Shown piece after piece: positions 22,706 through 30,938 of a DNA stretch of 64,000 nt. Made by a program: the position numbers and the translations under genes. Position 1 is the stretch's first letter. Every line of letters begins with the position of its first letter. The stretch is from Neolewinella maritima (GTDB lineage Bacteria > Bacteroidota > Bacteroidia > Chitinophagales > Saprospiraceae): the NCBI RefSeq assembly GCF_923081025.1, contig NZ_CAKLPZ010000001.1:1674001-1738000 (forward strand), in the 5' to 3' direction. The notes beneath the pieces were generated by a model. It was given only the letters and a program-made list of their open reading frames with translations. It had not been told where the DNA came from and made no database searches.

Positions 22706-23548
22706 CTAGTTCGAAATTGAAGAACCAGTAAGCCGATCCCGTATCCACAGCAGAATATCCTCCAGCACTTCAGCGCGCTCCGGCTCATTGTGCAATTCAT
22801 GGTAGTAGCCTGAATAGCTGCGCCACGTCAAACCTCCGGGATTGCGTACAGCGAAGTCCCGACTCGCATCGTGAGAGGTGATCCCATCCGCGCTCCCGTG
22901 TAGTAGCAGGGTAGGTACGGGCAGGCCATCGGCGTAGGTCTGTAGGTAGCGCGCACGCTCCAGCAGGTCCATGCCGACCTGGGCACTGATGCGTTGGTGG
23001 GTGAAGGAATCCTGGCGGTACGCTTGCGCTACGGCGGGATCGCGGCTAAGCTGACTAAGGTCCAGCTGATTGTCCAGTGTTTGACTCGGGCGAAGTCGAC
23101 GCAGAATTTTTCCCAACTGTACAATGAAGGGATTAGGCCTAAAGCCCGTATCGATATGGGGAGAGGTCACTATAGCTCCGGCGATGCGCGGCTTGCGCTT
23201 GATCAGGTAATGAAGCAGTAGCTGTCCCCCCATACTTTGCCCGTAGAGGAATACCGGTACGCCCGGATACCGCCGTTCGCACTGCACCAACAGTTGGGCC
23301 ACCCCATCGATGTAGTGGCGGTAATCCTGCGCGTGCCCCCGCTGCCCCTCACTCCGCCCGAATCCCTGCCGGTCATAGCCTAGGACGGCTACATCTCGTT
23401 CATTAAAATAGTCCGCCACGGCATCGTAGCGCCGACAGTGCTCCCCCAGACCGTGAATAATGCCCACAACAGCCTGCGGCTTCGGGTGGCTCCAGTCTAC
23501 CGCGTAAATACGGTGACCAAGATCGTTCGTCCAGGAAAATTCTGTCAT
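22706..23548 (-). CDS. Alpha/beta hydrolase, monoacylglycerol-lipase/lysophospholipase type
   Basis: A 280-residue cytosolic serine hydrolase of the Hydrolase_4 (serine aminopeptidase S33) type. The oxyanion region IIHGLGEHCRRY is at residues 30-41, the nucleophile elbow GQSMGG at 103-108 (Ser105), the acid in HGSADGITSH and the histidine in YHELHNEPE near the C-terminus. The HGxGEHxxRY pattern is shared with monoacylglycerol lipases and PldB-like lysophospholipases. The natural substrate is unknown. It is divergent from fmt, with 104 bp between starts. Confidence 0.87.
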   Translation of the reverse strand: MTEFSWTNDLGHRIYAVDWSHPKPQAVVGIIHGLGEHCRRYDAVADYFNERDVAVLGYDRQGFGRSEGQRGHAQDYRHYIDGVAQLLVQCERRYPGVPVFLYGQSMGGQLLLHYLIKRKPRIAGAIVTSPHIDTGFRPNPFIVQLGKILRRLRPSQTLDNQLDLSQLSRDPAVAQAYRQDSFTHQRISAQVGMDLLERARYLQTYADGLPVPTLLLHGSADGITSHDASRDFAVRNPGGLTWRSYSGYYHELHNEPERAEVLEDILLWIRDRLTGSSISN

Positions 23549-23600
23549 AATAGCTACCAGGGTATGGGGCCTAAAGTAAGGCTAAAGCTAGTCAGCGATC

Positions 23601-23608
23601 TATCTTCG
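23601..23608 (+). promoter_or_regulatory. -7-like promoter element of fmt
   Basis: TATCTTCG, one mismatch from TAnnTTTG, 44 nt upstream of the fmt ATG. Confidence 0.45.
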
Positions 23609-23652
23609 CCCTCCCGCTCTCTCTACAACCACCGCACCTGCGGCCCCGCCCT

Positions 23653-24603
23653 ATGTCTACTACCGCCCCTAAGCCACGGATCGTTTTCATGGGTACGCCC
23701 GACTTTGCCGTGCCGAGTCTGCGCGCGCTGGTAGCCGCCGACTATCCGGTGGTGGGAGTGATCACCGCAACCGATAAACTGGGGGGACGGGGCGGCAAAC
23801 AACTGCTCGAATCGCCAGTAAAGCGGGCGGCCGTTGCACTAGGTATCCCGGTCCTACAACCTAAAAACCTCAAGGCAGAAGATTTCCTAACTGAGCTGGC
23901 GGATCTGCGGGCCGACCTTCAGATCGTAGTAGCCTTCCGTATGCTACCGGTAGCGGTGTGGAAGATGCCCCGCCTGGGTACCTTCAACCTTCATGGCAGT
24001 CTACTGCCCAAGTACCGGGGAGCGGCGCCCATTAATTGGGCTGTGATGCAGGGCGAACGGGAGACGGGCGCTACGACTTTCTTCATCCAGGAAGCGATCG
24101 ATACGGGCGATGTACTGCTGCAGCACCGTATTCCGATCGGTGAAAACGATACCGCGGGTGATGTACACGACCGCATGATGGAGGAGGGAGCCGACCTGGT
24201 CCTGGCGACCGTGCGGCTTATCGAAACGGATAACTATACGCTGCAGGCGCAAGACGACCGTGCCGCCACGCCGGCCCCTAAGCTGCACCGCGATATGTGC
24301 CGCATCGACTGGACCAAGCCGGTGGCGGAAGTGCACAACTTCGTGCGCGGCCTGAGTCCCTGGCCGGCGGCCTATACCAGTATGAATAACGCCCAACTGA
24401 AGCTCATCCGCTGCCGGGTGGTCCTGACTGACCACCAAGAGCGGGCGGGGACCGTACTGACGGACGATAAGACCTACTTCCACGTAGCCTGCCCCGGTGG
24501 CTACCTAGATGTGCAGGAACTTCAGCTTGCGGGACGCCGGCGCATGACTACGCAGGAGTTTCTACGCGGTACATCAGTCGCGCCCCATACCGTACTTGGT
24601 TAA
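23653..24603 (+). CDS. fmt: Methionyl-tRNA formyltransferase
   Basis: A 316-residue enzyme that formylates initiator Met-tRNA using 10-formyl-THF (made by FolD at 9.6 kb). The N-terminal Rossmann half starts RIVFMGTPDFAVPSL. The catalytic region is FNLHGSLLPKYRGAAPINWAV (residues about 112-132), with the later GETGATTFFIQEAIDTGD and RIDWTKPVAEVHNFVRGLSPWPAA, which marks the start of the C-terminal OB-like domain. Length and order are normal. Its TAA stop overlaps the TAA stop of bshC on the other strand within TTAA. Confidence 0.97.
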   Translation: MSTTAPKPRIVFMGTPDFAVPSLRALVAADYPVVGVITATDKLGGRGGKQLLESPVKRAAVALGIPVLQPKNLKAEDFLTELADLRADLQIVVAFRMLPVAVWKMPRLGTFNLHGSLLPKYRGAAPINWAVMQGERETGATTFFIQEAIDTGDVLLQHRIPIGENDTAGDVHDRMMEEGADLVLATVRLIETDNYTLQAQDDRAATPAPKLHRDMCRIDWTKPVAEVHNFVRGLSPWPAAYTSMNNAQLKLIRCRVVLTDHQERAGTVLTDDKTYFHVACPGGYLDVQELQLAGRRRMTTQEFLRGTSVAPHTVLG

Positions 24604-26192
24604 GGTTGAATGACCACTAGTCCCGGCTGTAGCGGATCGAGTTGCTCGACGAGGGTCTCGAAGAGTTGCTCGCCTTCCTGTAGGTACACATTGAGAAAGC
24701 TGTCGTACCGTTCCTGTAGGCCGTTGTCTGGAAACAGCTTATCCCGCAGTCCACGGATCTGAGTCATCGCGGTTTCGAACCGCTGTTTTTCCGTGCGGCG
24801 CAGGCGTCCCTCCAGGTTCTCCACGGCCTTGGCTTGCCGCGCGTGCTCGCCCATCACGGCCTTGGCCAGGGTGGGGTCGATCGCTTCTGCCTTGGTCGCA
24901 ATACCTTGAAAAAGATCCTCCAACTGCCGGAGTTCTTGCGCCAAACTCAGTTCGTTATCGGACTGTGCGGCTACATAGTCTCGGATGATCAGATCGGCGT
25001 CGCGGAACAATTCGCGGTAGTCGAGGTCTAGCTTACCGAGCTTCTTCTGGTTGCCCCCGTCGATCCACAGCAGGGAAGCCCGCCGGATCAGCATGGGGAA
25101 GTGTAGCCCGAATGCAGCGAACTGCTCCTTGCGCTCCAGCCAGTAGGCCAGTTCTCCGCCGCCACCGATGTAGGCGAGGTTAGGAAAGATCAGTTCCTGG
25201 AAGAGCGGCCGCATCACTACGTTCGGACTGAAGCGCTCTGGGTGATCGTGGAGTTCCCTCCGCAGTTCGTCTTCGGTAAAGGTATGGTCCGTGTCCAGCA
25301 CCCGATAGCTGCCTTGCTCCCGTACGATGCGGTCGCGGCGGCCGGGGGTGAGGTAGAAGAGGTTGATCTCCCGGGCGTGGGCCTGTCCACTGTAGCCGAT
25401 TCGTTCCAGTTCCTGCTGGGCGGATTCGATCAGCGGCTGGCTCACCGATTCAAACAGTTCGCGCTCCATCAGCGGCGCGAACGCTCGCTTGAAGGCGGGG
25501 CGGCTCATGTCGGCTACTACCAGGCCATATTTGGCAAACAGCTCGTGGACCAGGGCGACCGAGGCGGCACCGTAGGTCGTATGCTCAGTGTGCGTACGCT
25601 CGATGATCGTGTAGATCTCCCTGGCCGTAGGTCGGTCGCCGAGTACCTCCTTCAACTGCTTCAATACCTCACCGAGCGAGTCCGTAGCTAGTGCCCCCAC
25701 CGGCCCGCCGGCATGTTCCGTAGACCACTCGATCCGATTACCGTACACGTAGGTGTGGTTGACCTCCGCAAAATCATGGTCTTCGCCACCCGTGATAAAT
25801 ACGGGTACGATGGTGTGCTCCGGGTACCGCTCATTGAGCTGACGCGCCAGGTTGATGGCCGAGCAAATCTTGATGATGTAGTAGAACGGACCGGTAAAAA
25901 GCGCCGGCTGGTGTGCCGTGATCACGGTAAAAGTATTGCGCGACCGCAGGTGCTGGAGTTGGTCCGGAACGGCGACACCGGTGTGCAGCGCGGCGTACTG
26001 TTTCTCCAGTTCGTCGACCAATAGATCGCGGTCAGTGGGTTGCTTCGCCCGCTGTTCCAGTACGTTGGCGAACTCATCTAGACTGACCGGATAGGTATAG
26101 AAGGGCTGCAGGGCTTGCTCGCCAGATGCGTAGGCTACATCGCGGTTGGAGAACTGGGGTACTTCGGTGTAGGGGATCCGGTCTATTTGCAT
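24600..26192 (-). CDS. bshC: Bacillithiol biosynthesis cysteine-adding enzyme BshC
   Basis: About 530 residues starting at the ATG at 26192 (MQIDRIPYTEVPQFS). An upstream in-frame ATG would cross the promoter region of the divergent gene. BshC joins cysteine to glucosaminyl-malate in the last step of bacillithiol synthesis. Matching stretches are PFYTYPVSLDEFANVL, ITAHQPALFTGPFYYIIKI near residue 100, FITGGEDHDFAEVNHTYV near 138, YIGGGGELAYWLERK near 340, and a helical coiled-coil region (370-500) as in the Bacillus enzyme. bshA and bshB are not in the window. The start codon lies 53 bp from a divergent start. Confidence 0.94.
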   Translation of the reverse strand: MQIDRIPYTEVPQFSNRDVAYASGEQALQPFYTYPVSLDEFANVLEQRAKQPTDRDLLVDELEKQYAALHTGVAVPDQLQHLRSRNTFTVITAHQPALFTGPFYYIIKICSAINLARQLNERYPEHTIVPVFITGGEDHDFAEVNHTYVYGNRIEWSTEHAGGPVGALATDSLGEVLKQLKEVLGDRPTAREIYTIIERTHTEHTTYGAASVALVHELFAKYGLVVADMSRPAFKRAFAPLMERELFESVSQPLIESAQQELERIGYSGQAHAREINLFYLTPGRRDRIVREQGSYRVLDTDHTFTEDELRRELHDHPERFSPNVVMRPLFQELIFPNLAYIGGGGELAYWLERKEQFAAFGLHFPMLIRRASLLWIDGGNQKKLGKLDLDYRELFRDADLIIRDYVAAQSDNELSLAQELRQLEDLFQGIATKAEAIDPTLAKAVMGEHARQAKAVENLEGRLRRTEKQRFETAMTQIRGLRDKLFPDNGLQERYDSFLNVYLQEGEQLFETLVEQLDPLQPGLVVIQP

Positions 26193-26216
26193 GGTGTTGG
26201 GTACGCGCAAAGCTGG

Positions 26217-26224
26217 CAAAGGTT
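26217..26224 (-). promoter_or_regulatory. -7-like promoter element of bshC
   Basis: Minus-strand AACCTTTG, one mismatch from TAnnTTTG, 24 nt upstream of the bshC ATG. It lies 9 bp from the -7 element of the divergent gene, so the two promoters must overlap. Confidence 0.4.
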
Positions 26225-26232
26225 TGCCCGCG

Positions 26233-26240
26233 TACTTTTG
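26233..26240 (+). promoter_or_regulatory. -7 promoter element almost touching the start codon at 26245
   Basis: TACTTTTG, an exact TAnnTTTG match, is separated from the ATG by only 4 nt. With usual spacing the transcript would begin at or next to the A of the ATG, giving a leaderless mRNA. Confidence 0.55.
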
Positions 26241-26244
26241 CGGT

Positions 26245-27339
26245 ATGCGCCGTACCCTCAAAATCATTGCCTGGCTTGTAGTAGCCGTTGTAGTCTACGT
26301 CGCCGGTATTCTCCTTTACGGCACCGTCACCGACTGGCAGCCTAAGGGTATAGTAGCCCTGAATCCACAGCAGGCCCCGGCTACGGCCCCCCGGGTGATC
26401 ACCGATTCCCTGCTCACCCTCACAACGTGGAACGTCGGCTACGGTGGCCTCGGGGCCGAGGAGTATTTCTACTACAATCGCGGCGATTTTTTCTGGACGG
26501 ATCTGGGGCGGGCCCGGGCCAGTCGCGCGCACGTCGATGCATACGTGGAGGGCCAGCAACTGACGTTGCAGAGCACGCGGACGGATTTCTTTCTACTGCA
26601 GGAAGTAGATACCGCCAGCCGGCGAAGCTACTACACCAATCAACTGGCAAGTGCCCGCAAGACGCTACCTGCCTTTGCGGCCTATTACGCCCCCAACTTT
26701 CAGACCAAGCACGTGCCGCTACCCATCTTCCAGCCCTGGGACCATTACGGTACGGTACAGAGCGGCCTGCTCACGCTGAGCCGTTTCGTCCCGGTGGAGG
26801 CCGAGCGACTGCAGCTGCCGGGGGAGTTCCCCTGGCCCACCAAGTTGTTTCAACTCGACCGCTGTGCCCTGCGGCAGGTCTTCCGCACGGCCTGGGGCAA
26901 GGAATTGGTGATCTACAACGTCCACCTGTCGGCCTACGACGCGGACGGATCGGTACGCCGGCAGCAGATGAGCTACCTGCGCGAGCGCGCGCTGGAGGAT
27001 CAGGCCGCCGGGCGGTACGTGATCATCGGGGGGGACTGGAACCAGCTGCCCCCGGGCTACAACTGGTTCACGCTCAACCCTACGGTAGAAGAGACGCAGC
27101 TTCCCCCCGGCATATCCTATGATTTCATGCCGCCCGGCTGGAGCTGGGCCTACGACCCGACCGGGGCCACGGTGCGAAAGAGCGATGCGGCGTACGACCG
27201 GCACCGCAGCGAACGCAGCCTCATTGACTTTTACCTGACCAGTCCGGACATCCGCCTTCAACAGCTCAAGACCATCGAACAGGATTTCCGCTACAGCGAT
27301 CACCAGCCCGTTTACCTGGAAGCCGAACTGCTGCGTTAG
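26245..27339 (+). CDS. Membrane-anchored endonuclease/exonuclease/phosphatase family protein
   Basis: 364 residues. One N-terminal membrane segment (IIAWLVVAVVVYVAGILLYGTV) anchors an EEP-fold domain outside the inner membrane. The fold's key residues are visible: TTWNVGYGG, FLLQEVDT (metal-binding Glu), VIYNVHLSAYD, GGDWNQLPPGY (catalytic Asp/Asn) and the terminal SDHQPVYLE (catalytic His). Members cut phosphodiesters in DNA, RNA, phosphoinositides or sphingomyelin, and the substrate here cannot be told. An in-frame ATG at 26191 exists, but the promoter element at 26233-26240 falls inside that longer frame, so 26245 is preferred. A lipoprotein gene follows after 18 bp. Confidence 0.85.
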   Translation: MRRTLKIIAWLVVAVVVYVAGILLYGTVTDWQPKGIVALNPQQAPATAPRVITDSLLTLTTWNVGYGGLGAEEYFYYNRGDFFWTDLGRARASRAHVDAYVEGQQLTLQSTRTDFFLLQEVDTASRRSYYTNQLASARKTLPAFAAYYAPNFQTKHVPLPIFQPWDHYGTVQSGLLTLSRFVPVEAERLQLPGEFPWPTKLFQLDRCALRQVFRTAWGKELVIYNVHLSAYDADGSVRRQQMSYLRERALEDQAAGRYVIIGGDWNQLPPGYNWFTLNPTVEETQLPPGISYDFMPPGWSWAYDPTGATVRKSDAAYDRHRSERSLIDFYLTSPDIRLQQLKTIEQDFRYSDHQPVYLEAELLR

Positions 27340-27357
27340 TTTGCGGTTAGTGCCTGC

Positions 27358-28149
27358 ATGAATCGCTACTTCCTCCCCCTGCTACTTGTTGGCCTACTCA
27401 CTGCCTGCCAGAACACTGCCGATACGTCGAGTATCGACGCTACCGTCGCAACGGTAGACGTCAACCCGGCGGCCGATGGCTTTGATCTCAGCGGATCGGA
27501 TGAACGTGCCATCGCCATTGCCGACAGTGTAGTGAAATACCACGGCGGTCGCAAGGCCTACGACGATGCACGCTATTTCAGCTGGAACTTCTTTGGTGCG
27601 CGTACCCTAGATTGGGATAAAGAGGAGCAGCGGGTTCGCATAGAGGTACCCTCAAAGGATATTATCTACTTGTTGGACTACAGCAACGACGATCTGACCG
27701 GTGCCGTGCGTAAGGAGGGGGTAGAGATGACGGATCCGGACAGTCTGTCGATCTATCTGCAGTCGGCCAACTCAATGTTCATCAATGATAGCTACTGGCT
27801 GGTCCAGCCCTTCAAATTGAAGGATAGCGGGGTTACCCTGAAGTACGTAGGCGAGATGAACGATCCCCTGAAGGATCGTGCGTCACACGTACTGCGGCTC
27901 ACCTTCAAGGATGTCGGGGATACGCCCGGCAACGCATACCAGCTGTATGTAGACGGAGAAACCTATCGCATCAATACCTGGCATTTCTTCCGTAGTGCGG
28001 ACGATACCGAACCCGCCATTGAGTCCCCCTTCGATGGGTACCGGGAGTATGAAGGTCTCCTGCTGAGCGGTGACCGTGGCGGACCCAAGCAACTCACGGA
28101 TATTGTAGTAACCAATGAGATGGACGATACGGTATTTACCCAATTCTAG
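27358..28149 (+). CDS. Uncharacterised lipoprotein
   Basis: 263 residues with a lipoprotein signal peptide: hydrophobic LPLLLVGLLTAC, lipidated Cys17, then an acidic/Ser/Thr linker. The globular part opens with ADSVVKYHGGRKAYDDARYFSWNF, followed by strand-rich sequence (SMFINDSYWLVQPFKL, GNAYQLYVDGETYRINTWHFF). It resembles the broad group of Bacteroidota periplasmic lipoproteins with a LolA-like or DUF6503-like half-barrel, but I cannot name the family with confidence. It probably shares a transcript with the EEP gene. The AAA ATPase gene converges on it with a 2-bp gap. Confidence 0.7.
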   Translation: MNRYFLPLLLVGLLTACQNTADTSSIDATVATVDVNPAADGFDLSGSDERAIAIADSVVKYHGGRKAYDDARYFSWNFFGARTLDWDKEEQRVRIEVPSKDIIYLLDYSNDDLTGAVRKEGVEMTDPDSLSIYLQSANSMFINDSYWLVQPFKLKDSGVTLKYVGEMNDPLKDRASHVLRLTFKDVGDTPGNAYQLYVDGETYRINTWHFFRSADDTEPAIESPFDGYREYEGLLLSGDRGGPKQLTDIVVTNEMDDTVFTQF

Positions 28150-28151
28150 GC

Positions 28152-30815
28152 CTAAAAACCGATTCGCTTTCGTTGGATCGATAGCTCTTTGGTATCCAGT
28201 TTGAGATGCTCTACATCGACCTTCAGGATGCGTAGGGTACCTCCCTTGCCTGTGGTGGATGCTTGCTCTGCCTTGCGCAGATCGTGACGGCGCATTATAT
28301 CGATCACTAACTGCCGCACCGTTCGGGCGTTGCCGAAGTAGGCGTCCCGAAATTTATACAGAAACTCCAGGTAGCGAGTTAAGTGCGTACGGGCCGAAGG
28401 AGTGAGCTGAGCCTTCTGTTGCCGGAACATGCGATCGGCGATCTCGCTGAGTTGCGCAGGGGAGTAATCCTCGAAGCGCAAAATCTTGTCGAACCGGCTA
28501 CTTAGTCCCGGATTGGCCTTGAGGAAGGAATCCATGTTATCTGGATAACCCGCCACGCACACATAGAACTGGCCGCGCTGATCTTCCATACGCTTTAGGA
28601 GGGTCTGAATGGCCTCATCCCCGAAGTCTCCCCGCTGACTGGTTTTAGTTTGCGTAAGCGCATACGCTTCGTCGATGAACAGCACGCCACCGATCGCTTT
28701 TTCAATAACCTTGGCGGTCTTCTCGGCAGTTTGGCCTACGTACCCGGCTACCAAGCCCTGCCGGTCGGTCTCGATAATATGACCGCGCTCCAGAATGCCG
28801 AGGGCGCTGTACAGCAGCGCAAGGATGCGTGCAATGGTGGTCTTGCCCGTGCCGGGGTTTCCTACCAGCACGGTGTGTAGGTGAAACGCGTTCAGTACGT
28901 CCCGTCCGGTCTTCCGGTAGTAGCGTACTAATCGAACGAGTTCGTGGAGCTGTCCCTTCACATTTTCCATTCCGACGAGCTCATCCAGTTCCGCCAGTGC
29001 AGCCTTCAGCAATTGTTCGTTGACGGGAATGGCGGGCCGCTCTGCTTTGAGCACGGACTTGATGGCGACAACGTCCTGTAGTTCGATGGTGCTGAGGGCA
29101 TCATTGGAATGGGATACACCGGATTCATCGCTGCGCATCAGGCGGAGTGCCATCTGCACCTTGGCTTTTTCCAGCAGGTCGTGCACGTAGCGGGCATTAC
29201 CGAAGGTGCGATCGCGGTTGCGGAAGGCCAGTGTAATGGTTTCGTCGATCAGGGCCTTAGCTTCCAGGGTGGGGGTGACACCCAGTTGGCGGGCGGCGTA
29301 ATCGGCAATCCGGCTGAGCTCCTGCGGTAAAAAGTTCCTGAACTCGAAATGGTGCTTGAAGCGCGATTTTAGTCCCGTATTACTATCCAGAAAGCGCTTC
29401 ATTTCCTCGGTGTACCCGGCTACTACTACCGCCAGGTCACCGGCGCCATTCGACATCTCCTTGACAAGTATTTCGATCACTTCCCGGCCGAAGTCCTTAC
29501 CGTCGTCGTTGCTGCGGGCCAGTGCATAGGCCTCATCGATGAAGAGTACGCCACCCCGGGCACTCTCGATAACCTCCCGAGTTTTGGGGGCGGTCTGGCC
29601 GATGTACTCACCGACTAGGTCTACACGGTCGGCGACAACGGTGTGGCCCCTGCTGAGCAGCCCCATCTTTTTGTACAATTTGCCCATCATGCGGGCTACC
29701 GTCGTTTTACCGGTACCCGGGTTGCCACTGAACACGGAGTGTACCTCGATACCAGTGTCCATGGCGAAGCCGCGTTCCTGCCGCAGTTGCTGGAACTGAA
29801 TGTATACAGCATGGTCGCGAAGCTGCTGTTTGACTTCCTGAAGCCCAATCAGGGCATCCAGACGGACCATAATATCTTCGAATGTAGCATCTTGCTCTAC
29901 CTCGGGGTTGAGGATCATCCCCCGCTTTTTGCCGGGCAATACGACCGAGGGAAAGCCTGGCTGAGCTTCGTCACCCACGGTAAAGGGTACGGAGACGAGC
30001 AGACTGTCTAGAAAGATGATATCGGCGGTGTACGCGTTTTCCCGCCACAGATTAGGGTTGGCGGCACCCCAGCCTGCCGTGAGTTTGATGATCTCCTGTC
30101 CGGCATCTACCTGTTGTAGTCGGGCGATGTGTCCCTTCAGTTCCCTCGATTCGTTGACGAATTTGGTGAATAGCTCCAACTGCCAGGGGTATTCAGTCTG
30201 CTTGTTTCTAAACTCCAACTCAAGGTATACGTAGCGGGTATCCTGGCTGGCGAAGGCCTTGAGGTATACCCGATCATCGACGGTGACGTCATCGTAAGGG
30301 CCTTCGTACAGCTTGACGGAGGTGAGCTCCAGGTAGTCGTCGCAGATCCGCGGCTTCCCTGGCCCCGGGTTGTCGTCCGCATCCGGGGGACCATTTTGCG
30401 ACTGAATGATGTAGAAGTATTTGCTGCCGACACGCTGTCCGTCGATGTAAGCCTCCCAGAAGTAGGTGCCGGCCTTCCAGAACGTTCCCTTCTTCTGGTT
30501 GCCCCAGCCTTCCCGCAGGTGTACTACGGCGTCGAACTTGCTCACTTCCTTGTCTACGGTGAGGCTACACACCTCCGACTTCTCCTTCTCGCGTACCCGG
30601 TAGCACTTCAAATTGACCCGTAGGGACCAGTCCGACTCGTCAAAGCGCTTATTGAATACGGATAGCTCGGCGTAGATGTATGCGGTTTCGTAGCGATCGA
30701 AGACCTGGCGGTACTTCTTATGGTTACCCCACAGATACTCCGTCGAGTTGTACACCTTGAGTTCCTTGAACTTAAAGGGTGCGGAAGTAGTGGGTTGTTC
30801 CTTGCGTTCCAGCAT
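28152..30815 (-). CDS. Tandem CbbX/CfxQ-type AAA ATPase with duplicated N-terminal beta modules
   Basis: 887 residues. The N-terminal third holds two related strand-rich modules (about 13-140 and 160-285). Each carries a GWG (103-105, 248-250) followed by a tryptophan and a strand ending in a D-x-x-x-V pattern (IDGQRVGSKYFYI, LDSLLVSVPFTV). Two AAA domains of the CbbX/SpoVK/EccA type follow. AAA-1: Walker A GNPGTGKTT 364-372, pore loop EYIGQT 403-408, Walker B GVLFIDEAY 422-430, SRF 484-486. AAA-2: Walker A 652-660, GYVGQT 691-696, Walker B 710-718, SRF 773-775. Both ATPase sites look active. There is no signal peptide. CbbX-type proteins are remodelling motors (Rubisco activase, ESX EccA). 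The substrate is unknown and no neighbour names one; the N-terminal modules probably bind it. Confidence 0.88.
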   Translation of the reverse strand: MLERKEQPTTSAPFKFKELKVYNSTEYLWGNHKKYRQVFDRYETAYIYAELSVFNKRFDESDWSLRVNLKCYRVREKEKSEVCSLTVDKEVSKFDAVVHLREGWGNQKKGTFWKAGTYFWEAYIDGQRVGSKYFYIIQSQNGPPDADDNPGPGKPRICDDYLELTSVKLYEGPYDDVTVDDRVYLKAFASQDTRYVYLELEFRNKQTEYPWQLELFTKFVNESRELKGHIARLQQVDAGQEIIKLTAGWGAANPNLWRENAYTADIIFLDSLLVSVPFTVGDEAQPGFPSVVLPGKKRGMILNPEVEQDATFEDIMVRLDALIGLQEVKQQLRDHAVYIQFQQLRQERGFAMDTGIEVHSVFSGNPGTGKTTVARMMGKLYKKMGLLSRGHTVVADRVDLVGEYIGQTAPKTREVIESARGGVLFIDEAYALARSNDDGKDFGREVIEILVKEMSNGAGDLAVVVAGYTEEMKRFLDSNTGLKSRFKHHFEFRNFLPQELSRIADYAARQLGVTPTLEAKALIDETITLAFRNRDRTFGNARYVHDLLEKAKVQMALRLMRSDESGVSHSNDALSTIELQDVVAIKSVLKAERPAIPVNEQLLKAALAELDELVGMENVKGQLHELVRLVRYYRKTGRDVLNAFHLHTVLVGNPGTGKTTIARILALLYSALGILERGHIIETDRQGLVAGYVGQTAEKTAKVIEKAIGGVLFIDEAYALTQTKTSQRGDFGDEAIQTLLKRMEDQRGQFYVCVAGYPDNMDSFLKANPGLSSRFDKILRFEDYSPAQLSEIADRMFRQQKAQLTPSARTHLTRYLEFLYKFRDAYFGNARTVRQLVIDIMRRHDLRKAEQASTTGKGGTLRILKVDVEHLKLDTKELSIQRKRIGF

Positions 30816-30903
30816 ACCTGGGTGGTTTCTAAGCGGCTACCCGGATGTCGGGCAATTGTCAGATGGGTAAGCTTCTGGCAACTTTAGGCCCTAAGCTATT
30901 AGT

Positions 30904-30911
30904 TATCTTCA
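30904..30911 (+). promoter_or_regulatory. -7-like promoter element of the YkuK-like gene
   Basis: TATCTTCA (two mismatches from TAnnTTTG, TATCTT core kept), 27 nt upstream of the ATG at 30939. Confidence 0.35.
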
Positions 30912-30938
30912 CGCTACGCAACCCCAAACACCAAACGG

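Noticed and set aside
22468-22800. 110-codon minus-strand open frame overlapping the end of the hydrolase gene
   Set aside because: Cys/Arg-rich with no homology I recognise, and overlaps a certain gene by 95 bp.
26427-27122. 231-codon open frame in another frame of the EEP gene
   Set aside because: Arg/Pro/Ala-rich composition typical of an out-of-frame reading; the EEP active-site motifs are in the other frame.
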